Position numbers and translations under genes: made by a program
Notes under the pieces: model-generated
Databases searched by the model: none
What the model was told of the DNA's origin: nothing
What the model saw: only the letters and a program-made list of their open reading frames with translations
DNA from: Gossypium raimondii
Taxonomy: Eukaryota; Streptophyta; Magnoliopsida; Malvales; Malvaceae
Direction: 5' to 3'
Assembly (NCBI RefSeq): GCF_025698545.1
Contig: NC_068573.1
Location: 7,259,001-7,323,000, forward strand
Length of the DNA: 64,000 nucleotides
Part shown: piece after piece, positions 23,155-34,480 of the stretch
Layout: each line of letters begins with the position of its first letter
Numbering within the stretch: the stretch's first letter is position 1

Positions 23155-23460
23155 TTCATACTTAACTAATTTCAATTCATATACTTTTAATTATAGCTCA
23201 TCAAATATACAATAGATATACATATATATATACATATTCGAACTTCATTTATGTGTATATATATAACATTCATACTTAACTAATTTCAATTCATATACTT
23301 TTAATTATAGCTCATCAAATATACAATAGATATACATATATATATACATATTCGAACTTCATTTATGCATATATATATCATTCATACTTAACTAATTTCA
23401 ATTCGTATACTTTTAATTATAGCTCATCAAATGTACAATAGTTATACATATATATATATA
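23155..23460. repeat. About 110-bp tandem repeat within the solo LTR
   Basis: ATAACATTCATACTTAACTA begins units near 23150 and 23263, and a shortened third (ATCATTCATACTTAACTA) near 23378. Each is followed by TTTCAATTCATATACTTTTA and an ATATAT-rich tail with TATTCGAACTTCATTTATG. The units are nearly identical, so amplification was recent relative to the rest of the LTR. Confidence 0.75.
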
Positions 23461-24537
23461 TATGCTGATTTAATAACATTAAATTGCTAATAGACTTACC
23501 TCGGATGATGGAAAATCGAAGTCGGACGATTATTCGACTAATTTGGCTTTTCCCCGATCTAACTCCGATTTCTTTGGTTCTCGATCTAAATATATTCAAA
23601 ATGAGATAATTTATTTATTAACACATTCAATTTAGTCAAAAAACACATAATTTGGCAAATTACTATTTTGTCCCTAATATTTACACTTTTTACAATTTAC
23701 TCCCTATTGCATAAAACACAATTTACACAAAATTTGCCCATACCACACAAGGGCCGAATATTCATGGTTCTCATACAAGTCCACACATTGCATTTATTTC
23801 ACATTTTAGTCCCTCAAAAATTTAATTTCACAATTTAGCCCTATTTACTCAATTTCACTAAAAATTCCAATACAAAACATTTTAATCTAAAATATATCTT
23901 TCATTATTCATCATCAAACATCACAGAACACAAATATTCATCAATGGAACAACTCAAAATATTCATAAAAATAAAAAATTCAAACATGGGTCGGATAGTA
24001 TTCGAAGCAACGATCTCAAAAACGTAAAAATTATCAAAAACCAAACAAAGAACTAACCTAAATCAAGCTTCAAAATGGTCGAATATTGCTTGGCTTCTTT
24101 TTTTTTCTTTTGCATGAATTCAGCTAAGAAAATATGAAAACATTCATCTTTTCATCATTTATTTTGATTATAATGTTTAATTTAACAATTGACTAAATTA
24201 ACCTTATTATAATAAATATATATAACATATATATTAAGGTCAATTATGTCATATGCCACCCACTATCTACTTTATGGTCTTATTGCATCATAAATCCTCC
24301 CATTTAAAAAGACATCAACAATTAGGTGCTTTTATAATTAACCCTAAATTTTCATTTTACTTAATTAAGCCCTTTTATTAAATCGGACGCTTAAACATTT
24401 AAATTAAAACACGAAAATTTCACACAATCAAATGCACACAAAATAAACACACAAAATAATATTAAATTATTTTTTTGACTCAGACTTGTGGTCCCGAAAC
24501 CACTATGTCCGATTAGAGTCGAAATCGGGCTGTTACA

Positions 24538-25010
24538 GTTGATGGTAGGAAGAGGAGCTTTACTGGGAAAAGAACTAGGAAGACTTCTTCAAGGAAGAGT
24601 TGAGGCTCTAATGTTGAGGGACAAGCATGACCGTTTTGGCTTAGGGTATAGGCCTGATGCAAGACAAAGAATGAAGGAGTTAGAGAAGAAATAGGAAAAA
24701 AGAAGAGCACGTTTAAGCAGGAATGAGGTCAAATGGGAGCCTATGACCTTTCCCTACATATCTAAAACTTTTGTATCGGGAGGGATTATTCATCCCGAGT
24801 GAAGAATGTCAAGAGAAGAAAGTATTGAAGAAATGTTGGGAAACATTCACATTAATGCCATATACGAAGAAGCAACTGAAGGAGGGACCTTGTTAGACAT
24901 CCGCCCTTATGAACCGGGGAGTGTGCTAAACAATTGGACTACAGAAGAAATTCTTATAGTTTTTAGAGCTTACTTAGAGTAATGTTCAGAACACTCTTAT
25001 TGCTTTTAGC
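24538..25010 (+). pseudogene. Protease-RT linker of the Tat-type element, after the solo LTR
   Basis: Coding similarity resumes right after the TSD with VGRGALLGKELGRLLQGRVE and FGLGYRPDARQRMKELEKK, family blocks that normally follow the protease directly. Further on, INAIYEEATEGGTLLDIRPY continues the linker up to about 25010, with stops at 24692 and 24799. Confidence 0.7.
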
Positions 25011-25265
25011 CTAGAAGTGATAAGAACGCCTCTGTGAAATAGGCTCATGTCTAAACATCATTATTTTAATGAAGTACATCTTTGCATTCATTTTGGGGTA
25101 AATATTCTTTCATTCTTTTTATACAAGTAATTATTTTACATTCTTCCATTATTTTGGGATTTTCTTCCAAATTATTCTTTCATTTCATTCATAATCATGC
25201 TGTACAAATAATTATTCTTAAATCCATACATTCTTTGTCTATTCTTTTGTACCTACAATAGGTCC
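25011..25265. other. Non-coding spacer inside the Tat-type element
   Basis: About 250 bp rich in CATTCTTT/CATTTTGGG phrases with no coding similarity. It sits where some related elements carry an intron-like spacer between PR and RT. An acceptor-like CAATAG/G at 25256-25262 would fit, but this is inference. Confidence 0.35.
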
Positions 25266-26870
25266 TTGGATATCAACGCCATGAGCGGCGCTGCTACAGA
25301 CTCAGAATTTCTTTTTGAACAAGACATGTGTTTAGAGGGATCCCAGGACTTTAAAGATGACGTAGACTGTGGCTTCTCTTCGGACTTGTTGAGGATGGTA
25401 GAACAAGAGGAGAAACAAATCCTACCTCACAAGGAATTAATAGAAATTGTGAGCTTAGAAGAAGGGAAAGAGGTAAAGATTAGAACTGACATTACCAAAA
25501 AGACGAAGCGAGACCTCATTAAGTTACTCCAAGAATTCAAAGATGTCTTCGAATTGTCATACCAGGATATGTCTGGGTTAAGCACTAACATTGTAGTACA
25601 CCACTTTCCTATAAAAGAGGATTGCAAGCCAGTTCAATAGAAACTCCGGAGGATGAGGCCTGATATTGTGCTAAAAATAAAAGAAGTCAAAAAGTAATTC
25701 GATGCTGGGTTCTTACAAGTGGTCGTATATTCAGAATGGGAAGCCAACAGTATCCCAGTCCCTAAAAAAGATGAAAAAGTATGAATGTGTGTGGATTACA
25801 AGGATTTGAACAAGGCCAACCCAAAAGACAATTTCCCATTGCCTCATATTGACACTTTAGTGGATAATATGACAGGCTACTCACTGTTTTCCTTTATGGA
25901 TGGCTTTTCTAGATACAATCAGATAAAGATGCATCCCGAAGATAGGGGAAATACCATATTAATAACCTTGTGAGGAATGTTTTGCTATAAAGTGATGCCA
26001 TTTGGATTAAAGAATGCGGGAGCAACGTATCAAAGAGCCATGGTAACCTTGTTTCATGACATGATGCACAAGGAAATCGAGGTTTATGTCGACGATATGA
26101 TTGCAAAATCCAGAATAGAAAAGGAACATGTGTAGGTCCTGAGAAAATTGTTCTTAAGATTGAGGAAGTTCCAGCTCAAGCTTAATCTAGCAAAATGCAC
26201 TTTTGAAGCTAGGTCAGGAAAGCTGTTAAGCTTCATAGTCAGTGAAAAAGGAATCGAGATCGAGCCAGATAAATTCAAGGTGATACGAGATTTACCTCCA
26301 CCACGCACTCAGAAGGAAGTTCGAGGTTTTTTAGCAAGACTGAATTACATTGCCCGGTTCATTTCACAACTAAGCAAGAAATGTGATCCCATATTCCGTC
26401 TTCTGAAAAAACATAATCCAGATGTATGGGACGAAGAATGTCAGAAAGCTTTTGATAAGATAAAATAGTACTTGTCCAATACCCCAGTACGGTCACCACC
26501 TAGCCCGGATAGGCCACTGATATTGTATTTAACAGTGTTTGATAATTCCATGGGATGTGTGCTGGGCCAACATGATGATACAGGAAGAAATGAAATGGCT
26601 ATATACTATCTTAGTAAGAAATTTACTGGTTGTGAAATTAGATACTAGTCTATTGTGAAATTATGTTGCGCCCTGATCTAAACAACTCGGAGACTGAGGC
26701 AGTACATGTTGTCCCATACGACTTAGCTAATTTCAAAATTAGACCCATTAAAGTATATAATGGAGTCGACTGTTTTGAATGGGAGGATGGCCAGATGGCA
26801 GATTTTGCTTTTCGAATTTGACATAGTTTATGTGAGCCAGAAGGCTGTAAAAGGGAGTGCAATAGCTGAT
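25266..26870 (+). pseudogene. Reverse transcriptase and first RNase H of the Tat-type element
   Basis: RVT_1-type RT with the FPLPHIDTLVDNMTGYSLFS block, FMDGFSRYNQIKM, MPFGLKNAGATYQRAM, the catalytic YVDD (26085-26096) and PPPRTQKEVRGFLARLNYIA in the thumb/connection part. The linked RNase H follows (about 26500-26750) with AIYYLSKKFTGCE. Stops occur at 25638 (Gln expected), 25696, 25783, 25971 (Trp expected), 26133 and 26466, so it is dead although the catalytic Asp pair remains. Confidence 0.9.
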
Positions 26871-27467
26871 TTTCTAGCTAGTAGAGCATTGGAGGATTAC
26901 GAGCCTTTGAATTTTGATTTCCTGAATGAGGACTTGATGTATGCGGCAACCACTGAGGAAAATTCCCAAGAGGGTCACATTTGGAAGCTAAATTTTGACA
27001 GAGCCTCAAACGTTGTTGGCAATAGAATTGGGGCAGTCTTAGTATCCCCAAATGGAGATCATTATCCTATTGCTAGCAAATTGGATTTTGACTGCACAGA
27101 CAACATGGTAGAATATGAAGCGTGCATTATGGGCATCTGTGCAGCCATAGAACGTAAAATCAAAGTGTTAAAGGTATATGGGGATTCTGCATTGGTAATA
27201 TACCAACTCAAAGGAGAATGGGAGACAAGAGATCCCAAATTAATTAGTTATCGAAAGCTGGTTCTCAAATTCATTGATGAGTTTGATAACATTATTTTCT
27301 ACTATCTCTCACGAGATGAAAACCAGATGGCTGACGCATTGGCTACTCTAGCTTCCATGATCAAAGTAAACAAACTAGAGGACATGAAGCCTATCCAAAT
27401 GAGAATTTATGAGACCCCGGCTCATTGCTACAGTATAAAGGAAGAGGAAAATGATGATCATCTTTAG
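26871..27467 (+). pseudogene. Second (archaeal-type) RNase H of the Tat-type element
   Basis: A separate RNase H domain after the RT-linked one, part of the open frame 26760-27467: WKLNFDRASNVVGNRIGAVL, the NMVEYEACIMG block with its Glu, VYGDSALVIYQLKGEW with the Asp, and YLSRDENQMADALATLASMI with the terminal Asp. All four carboxylate positions (first read as NFDRAS) appear kept. A dual RNase H is diagnostic of the Tat lineage. The frame is open for 235 codons, the cleanest part of pol. Confidence 0.85.
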
Positions 27468-27518
27468 TACCAAGATATACTGCAATATGTGAAGAATCGC
27501 GAGTAACCTGACCAGGCA

Positions 27519-28701
27519 ATGGAGAATAATAAGAAGACGTTGAGGAGACTAGCCATTGACTATGTCTTAGATGGAGAGATTTTATACAAAATAGGAAAGG
27601 ATCAGGTACTATTAAGATGCATGGACACTAAGAAAATCTTGGAGGAAGTTTATGAGGGTATCTACGGAACACATGCCAACGGTTTTACAATGGCTAGACA
27701 AATTATGAGATTCGGGTACTACTGGTCCACCATGGAAGAAGATTGCATCAATTATGCCAAGAAGTGCCATAAATGCCAAATTTATGGAGACAAAATACAC
27801 GTACCTTCTTCACCTCTTCACATTATGACTTCTCTATGGCATTTCTCCATGTGGGGTATAGATGTCATCAGGCCAATATCTTTGAAGGCTTCTAATGGGC
27901 ATCGTTTCATCTTCGTGGTCATTGATTACTTCACTAAATGGGTGGAAGTTGCTTCATATGCTAATGTTACAAAGTCAGCAGTTAGCAAATTCTTGAAAAA
28001 GGAGATCATATGTCGATATGGAATGCTTGAAAGAATCATATCTGACAATGCATTAAATTTGAACAATAGCACAATAGCAAAGGTCTGCAGTCAATTCAAG
28101 ATTATACACCATAACTCGTCACCATATCGCACAAAAATGAATGACGCAGTAGAGGCGGCCAATAAAAATATCAATAAAATTATGGGGAAAATGACTAAGA
28201 CTTACAAAGATTGGTATAAGAAATTACCGTTTGCCCTCTTTGCCTATCGAACACCTATCAGGACCTCCACCAGGGTAACGCCTTTCTCTCTGGTTTATGG
28301 GATGGAGACAGTTTTACCCATTGAAGTCGAATTCCTTCTCTCTAGGTATTGGCTGAGCTAAAGTTTGATGAAGCTGAATGGATCTGATTTCGATATGATC
28401 AGTTGAACCTAATAGAAGAAAAAAGGCTAAAAGCTATTCACTACGGTCAAATGTACCAAAAACAAATGATGCGAGCCTACAACAAAAAGGTTCATCCTAG
28501 AGAATTCCATGAGGGGACCTAGTGTTGAAAAAGATTCTTCCTCTACAAAAGGATTTTAGAGGGAAATGGATGTAAAATTGGGAAGGACCTTATGTGGTAC
28601 AAAAGACCTTTTCTGGAGGAGCATTGATTTTAAGTGAAATGGATGGTAAAAACTTGTCTAATCCTATAAATTCAGATTCAGTAAAGAAGTACTTCACCTA
28701 A
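27519..28701 (+). pseudogene. Integrase of the Tat-type element
   Basis: An open frame to 28361 carries the zinc-binding domain (GTHANGF...CHKCQ), then the catalytic core: MWGIDVI (first Asp), IISDNALNL (second Asp) and DAVEAANKNI (Glu). The position after HANG, normally His, is Phe, so the HHCC zinc site has lost one ligand. The C-terminal part (about 28470-28700), with AYNKKVHPREFHEG and GPYVVQKTF-like blocks, is recognisable in broken frames. Integrase inserts the element cDNA into the chromosome. Confidence 0.88.
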
Positions 28702-29914
28702 AGAAGAAGAGACCAAGGCGAAAACCTGTAAAGGGCACCTTGAGACCAAAGGGGATTTGAGTTGAAAACCCGAAAAGGGAGGCTCAAATTTTGATCAAAA
28801 TGGAGCATAAGGTGATCTTGCTATACCTAAATCAATAGGAAAGGGAATGCAACATCTGGGGCATCAGCAAAGTAGTCTAGATCTCCTAAACACATGTCAA
28901 ATTCAAAACGGTTTTTAAAAAGTTGGTACAGAGAAGTTCAAGCTACGATATATGGGGCTCCTAATCCTCATATTACTTATATTGAATTTACTATTCTTGG
29001 AATACTTTATTCTTTTCAAGATACGTGTTCCCAATCAATTCCCTTTTACCATCCTTGATAATTTATTCATTTCGAGTTATGCTCCAAATCAATTCTATTC
29101 TTATCCATGTGTTATGATTTTTTGCAAAGCATGTTGCATTGGACTAATGATTAATAGATTAACAATACTTTCACAAACGAAGTTTTGCATATTATTCTCG
29201 AAGTTTCTAAATAATACAAGAACTTGAAACATGACTATTTTTTAGAACGCACCAGGTTTAAAGGTTGGAAATATCTGATAAGGATGAGCCTAAATTAAGA
29301 CTATCCCTTCAGATTTTGTTGTTAAAATATTGATTGAACAAAATGACAAGATATCGTGTCGGTGATAAAGCTTCAATGAACAAACAAGCAATGATAACCA
29401 ACTAATAAGAGGAGGTTTTTCTTGATGAAGAAAATTCTACAATTGTGCATAAACATCTGGTCACGATACCTTGGGAATGGTATAAAAGACCAAAGAAATT
29501 CACATCCTGTATCCTTGAATTACAGTAGGAGAGGATTGAGAAAGAGCTAGATCTTATACCTCTGGGTTACAGTGGGAGAAAGATAGTACAAATCTTATGT
29601 CCCAAAAATACAGTGGATTGAACCTTGAAATTACAGTGGGGGCAATCTGATTAAGTAAAATACGAGTGTTTCTTTGGAGATACCAGCCGAACAAGATGGC
29701 GTTATAACGTGTCGGTGATAGAGCTTTAATGAACAATGAGTAACGACAATTCAAACATTAAGGGATCATTCTCATGACATTCTGCATTCATTCATACACA
29801 TCTAGTTAGGAGATTTTGATTCATTCCGATCATAACATCCTAATCACTAGGCATAAATAGGCCCATGAAATGGATTCTATAGGTCATGTTCCCTGGAGAA
29901 CAGATCGGTGAAAC
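28702..29914. other. 3' non-coding region of the Tat-type element
   Basis: No coding similarity. Degenerate forerunners of the downstream array, with TTACAGTGGGAG and ATTACAGTGG phrases, appear from about 29515 to 29645. Confidence 0.5.
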
Positions 29915-30840
29915 CATAAATCCTATACTGCTAAAGTTGCAGTGGGATGGATTAAAGTCATTATGGCAAATCTTATCTCCCTAAAGTTGTAGTGGAGCAG
30001 ATTAAAACTAATAATCCTATCTCTATGAAGTTGCACTGGATCAAATTAAAGTTACTAGTCTTATCTCCCTGAAGTCGCAGTGGAGTAGACTGAAAATAGT
30101 GAATCTTATTTCCTTAATATTGCAGTGGGATGGATTGAAGTCATTATAGCGAATCTTATCTCCCTAAAGTTGCAGTGGAGTAGATTAAAGCCAATAATCC
30201 TATCTCTCTGAAGTTGCAGTGGAGCGGATTAAAGTTACTAGTCTTATCTCCTTGAATTCGCAGTCGAACAGACTGAAGATAGCAAATCTTATCTCCCTAA
30301 AGTTGCAGTGGAGCAGATTAAAGCTACTAATCCTATCTCTTTGAAGCCGCAGTGGAGCAGACTGAAGATAGCAAATCTTATCTCCTTGAAGTTGCAATGG
30401 AGCAGATTAAAGCTACTAATCCTATCTCCCTGAAGTTGCAGTGGAGTAGATTAAAGCTCCTAGTCTTATCTCCCTGAAGTCATAATGGAGCAGATTGAAG
30501 ATAGTAAATCTTATCTCCCTGAAGTTGTAGTGGAGCAGATTAAAGCTACTAATCCTATCTCCCTGAAGTCACAGTGGAGCAGACTGAAGATAGCAAATCT
30601 TATCTCCCTAAAGTTGCAATGGAACATATTAAAGCTACTAATCCTATCTCCCTAAAGTTGTAGTGGAGAGGATTAAGATGATGAATCCTATACCTTTGAA
30701 GTTACAGTAGATTGCAGTGAAACATATTGAAGCTATAAATCTTATCCTTCTGGAGTTGCAGTTGAGTAAATCATATCAAAGTTGCAATGGAGCAGATTGA
30801 AGCCACTTCCTGTACCCTTGAAGATGTGGTGGATTGGAAT
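29915..30840 (+). repeat. About 44-bp tandem array in the 3' region of the Tat-type element
   Basis: Around twenty degenerate copies of a unit containing CTTATCTCCCTGAAGTTGCA and GTGGAGCAGATTAAAG. Measured spacings are 44-45 bp (30425, 30469, 30514). Odd and even units tend to differ (GATTAAAGCTACT versus GACTGAAGATAGC), hinting at a higher-order roughly 88-bp or longer unit. Such 3' arrays are common in Tat/Ogre elements and can seed satellites. Confidence 0.85.
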
Positions 30841-30945
30841 GAGGCTACTTAGATGAGAAGCACCGAAAGAAGTCGAGTCCTACAGGACCAAGCAAAATTG
30901 CCCATTTTTAAGGTCTTTGTTCCATTCTCGTTACTCGACAATGAG

Positions 30946-30959
30946 CAAAGAGGGGCAGC
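30946..30959 (+). other. Polypurine tract
   Basis: AAAGAGGGGCAGC directly before the 3' LTR start, the plus-strand priming site. Confidence 0.7.
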
Positions 30960-31344
30960 TATAAAAGACCAATTTTAGCCTGGCCAAAAATAATAAAACA
31001 AATTAAAATAAAAAAAATCAAACATACCCAAAACAAAAATAAGGTCCCAGTCCAGTTATAACATCGACCCAAATAACAAACCCAAATGGTCCAATCATTA
31101 AACCCAAATTAATTTACCCTAGCCCAATACAACCTTAGCCCATAACATATTCAAAAAAAATAAGAAGAAAAAACCCTAGACAAACAAAACCACATGCCCG
31201 CGCTCTAGTCGTCAACCACGCAGCCGCCACGCTGACCAATCAGACTGCCTTTGTACCGCAAAATGAACTAGAAGAATATAAAAGCAAAAAACAATGTAAA
31301 AAAATAAAAAGAAAATAGAATATACAAAAAAAAAAGATATTTCG

Positions 31345-31353
31345 GGCTATAAA
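31345..31353 (+). promoter_or_regulatory. TATA box in the Tat-type LTR
   Basis: CTATAAAAAC in a GC-flanked context within the first fifth of the LTR, the expected place for the LTR promoter. Confidence 0.5.
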
Positions 31354-32337
31354 AACCTCGATTCTTGTATTCTTGAGGGACTTTTTTTTGACAAATCAAT
31401 CAAAAACATATAAATTTTAAAGGCAGTTGTGCCATGTTTATTATTTTTTCGGCTTATTTATTTATTTATTTATATTTATTTTTAAGAAAACAAAGAAAAT
31501 AAAAAGAAAAGGACCGAAAACATACCTTTTTTGCGAAGGAGATGCTAATTCCGATGAACATTGGTGTTTTTTGAGTCGGGGAGTCAAAAAAACCCGAAAA
31601 ATGGGTTTTTTTTCTATTTTTCGACCACGCTACGGTGGTTCGGCGCCGGAGCTGGCCAGATTCTGGAATTTTTTTAAGGGAGGGGAGAGAGTTTTTTTCT
31701 ATTTTTTTGAAAAGAAAGAGTAAAATTAATTTTTTTTAAAAAGAATTGATTTATATAGACATGTAAAACGACGCTGTTTTGGGTCATAGCTCCAGGCGCC
31801 AAAACGAGGTCGTTTTGGGGCCGACCCGCGTGTGACCCAACCCGATCTAGGAGGATCCTCGTGTTTTTGTTTAGAAATGGTTATTTACCCTTTCTGTCCT
31901 TCCGCATTTTTGGGTTGTTTTAATTTAGTCCTCTTTGTTTTTCTTTCTTTTTAATTTTACCCCGTAATTTTTGCGCCTGTTTCATTTTGGTACATATTGG
32001 AATTGCGCATTTTGGAGGGTGGGGATTATTGCCCATTTGGCCCCTCCTTGTCATTCACGCGTTCTATTGGGTCCTTATCCATTTTATTTATTTTAGATTT
32101 GCCTCGAATTTATGTTTTAAAGTCCAATTTAGTCCCCTTTTTATTATTTTTTCTATTTTATTATTAAATTCATTAATGTAATATTATTATTACTATTATT
32201 TTATTATTTTATTATTAAATTCATTAATGTAATATTATCGCTTTTACTAATTTACTTGTTTTATTTCCTCATTTTAATAATTTTAAATTTATCCTAACGT
32301 ACGTTTATTTTATTTATTATCTCATTTTTATGATATT

Positions 32338-32345
32338 AATAATGA

Positions 32346-32435
<90 letters not shown>

Positions 32436-32436
32436 C
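32338..32436. repeat. (ATT)n microsatellite
   Basis: About 30 ATT units with one or two interruptions (ACT near 32378), inside the 3' LTR. Confidence 0.95.
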
Positions 32437-33299
32437 ATCATAAACCTATCTTCGTCTATTTTTTTAATATCTTTAAAATATTTTATAAATTGTTTTCATT
32501 AAGTATTTATTTGTATATTTATTTATTAATTCATTTTGTCCTTTTAAATTTAGTATTTATTTGTATATTTATTTATTGATTGTTTTAAACAATATTTCGT
32601 ATTTTGGAATTCGAAAGATCGTTCCCTAACTTACGGGGTCTCGATTTTTTTGATAGATTCGAATATACAAACTATTTTTTTAAAAACACACATTTTTAAA
32701 AATTATCTCGGGAATCAAAAAAGGATCGTGTTCCAACTTATGAGATATGATTTCTTCTCCAAAACCGAGATGATCAAAATTTCTAAAGGTAAATAAATTT
32801 TTCGGTATTTATTCTCGTTTCAGGATTTAAGATATTGTGTCCTAACTCACGGGATATAATTTTTTTTCCGAATAACGTGAAATACATTTCTTTAAAATTT
32901 TTAAGTAATTTTAACAAAAGGATCATATTTTTAAAATTCGTTTCGAATTTTTAACTTTTCGACATCAAGACTTTAATTAATCAATTAGGTACCAATTTTG
33001 GGCGTTACGAGGGTGCTAACTCTTTCTCGTACGTAACCGACTCTCGAACCCATTTTTTTGAATATTGTAGGCCAATTTTGATTTAATAAATTAAATCGTT
33101 AAGAGGTTACCCGATCACACCTCATAAAAAAATGATCGGTGGCGACTCCCGTTTTTCGTTTTCATTTTCAAAATAAAATTCGACTCCCTTTTTGTTTTAA
33201 AAAGTGGTTTCGACAGGATAAAGATTTTAATAAGTTGAGATTTCTTATTTTTGGTTTTTCTACAAAAGGAAATTCTACTTTAGTGTTTAAAACTTGGTG

Positions 33300-33700
33300 G
33301 AAATAGAATTATTTGTTACTTTATAAGGTTTGAGTAAGTATATGAATGGAGTTCCTAATATAACATCTTAGGTAATATCTTTTACCATTAAAAAATATGT
33401 TTGATATTTTATACTTTTGTTGGATATTTTTGCATTGGGACTTTCGTAAGTAATTTTTAGTTTTTTACCATTTGTAGCTTTAAGAGATTCTGATGTTTTG
33501 TCATAATATTTTGTTGGAATTATCCCTTCTCTAATGCAGTTTTGGTCCGCTCCTGTATCAAAAAAGGCTATTGTTTCTAATTGAAATTCATTGTTTGTGA
33601 CAATATTTATTTTTATTAAATATCTTTGTATATATACTTCAGTTAGAATCATCATATATTCCTGTGTATTTTCTTCAGGTTTAGGTTCAGTTTCTGACAA
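33300..33700 (-). pseudogene. Pararetroviral-type aspartic protease
   Basis: A 110-codon open frame (33368-33700) with a clear retropepsin active site, FFDTGADQN (DTGA codons at 33548-33559), an ILGTPFI-like close just past a stop at about 33370, and a hydrophilic leader. The DTGA motif is intact. The peptide would mature the viral polyprotein. The downstream RT is missing. Confidence 0.7.
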
Positions 33701-33719
33701 ACTTTTTTTCTAAGATTTC

Positions 33720-34480
33720 ATGTTTTAAGGTCTACATTTGTTTTCGCATTTCTTGTTGTTCCATTTTAAGCTGAGAAAGTTCTAATTTAATTTGTTTTAT
33801 TTCTAACTGTAATTCGGAATTTGTAATTTGTCTTGGTTTTATTTTTTCATATTTATTAAATATTATATCTTGTATATTATACATTTGTGATTGACTAGAA
33901 ATAATTTCTTTTTCTTTTTTCGGTTTATCTTTTAATGAGGATTTTAATTTCAAAAGGTATTTTCTTTTAAGTTCGGGTCTTGAATTTTATCAATAACTTC
34001 AATCATAAATTATTGGTCTTTGGTTAACATATTAACCGAGGGTTCATTTTCATCATTAGAAGATTGGGATGTTGTATGTAATTCGTCTATTTGTAATTCA
34101 TCTATTTTGGTAGATGTATTATTTTCGAAGAAGTTGTTTCTAATAAAATCTCATTTAATTTTTGTTCTATTTCTTCATCTAGATTTAAATTATTGATTTT
34201 TCTTTTACTTTTACAATATTTTGGATATGTCCTGTTTTTCACATGTATAACATTTTATTGTTTTATCAATTTCATTTTCTGTTTTTTTGTTGTTTCTTTC
34301 CTTTTCTCGTATTTTCTATATTTGGGTTTTTATAATATTCTGAAATATTCTTTTTCCTATTTTTGGTTTTACAGGCAACATGTTTTTAAAGAAGAAGGTT
34401 CATTCCTAATGTCAAATTGATGGCGAATGATCCTAATTCCTTTCTACATTGATATCTTTCTTTCTTAAGTTGTTTTTGTA
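33720..34480 (-). pseudogene. Pararetroviral linker: zinc knuckle remnant and coiled coil
   Basis: 33732-33953 encodes a Gln/Glu/Lys/Leu-rich stretch (LELSQLKMEQQEMRKQM) likely to form a coiled coil before the protease. Near 34215-34250 a KCYTCEK motif is the start of a CX2C zinc knuckle, but the His and final Cys are not evident. The frame is broken repeatedly. Confidence 0.5.

Larger units (their letters stand above)
21867..24537 (-). repeat. Solo LTR (Ty3/gypsy type) nested in the Tat-type element, 2671 bp
   Basis: Plus-strand TGTAACACCCCGACCCGTGT...AAATCGGGCTGTTACA with a perfect 5-bp TSD (GTTGA). The orientation is minus, judged by analogy with the PBS-linked LTR at 13843. No internal region remains, so it formed by recombination between two LTRs. 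It contains ATATAT-rich stretches, three copies of a roughly 110-bp unit over about 23150-23460, and a GCCTGCTAGGC hairpin array at about 22660-22850. The flanking coding sequence resumes in family order after 24542. Confidence 0.9.
17209..33215 (+). mobile_element. Ty3/gypsy Tat/Ogre-lineage retrotransposon, 5'-truncated and degenerate
   Basis: Order on the plus strand: extra upstream ORF, gag, protease, RT with RNase H, a second (archaeal-type) RNase H, integrase, long 3' non-coding region with a tandem array, polypurine tract, 3' LTR. The second RNase H and the extra ORF before gag are hallmarks of the Tat lineage (Ogre/Retand). The 5' LTR, PBS and start of the extra ORF are absent because the LTR ending at 17208 replaces them. 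A solo LTR (21867-24537) interrupts it between protease and RT. There are more than ten in-frame stops. Confidence 0.9.
30960..33215 (+). repeat. 3' LTR of the Tat-type element, about 2256 bp
   Basis: Begins TATAAAAGACCAATTTTAGC after the polypurine tract (TG changed to TA) and ends GTGGTTTCGACA at 33215, where unrelated sequence begins. There is no other copy in the window, so the boundaries rest on the PPT and on the abrupt change at 33216. It contains a TATA box and an ATT microsatellite. Confidence 0.75.

Noticed and set aside
31427..32181. Open frames of 98 and 64 codons in the Tat 3' LTR
   Set aside because: Phe/Lys-rich translations of homopolymer-rich LTR DNA just after the TATA box; no conserved domain.
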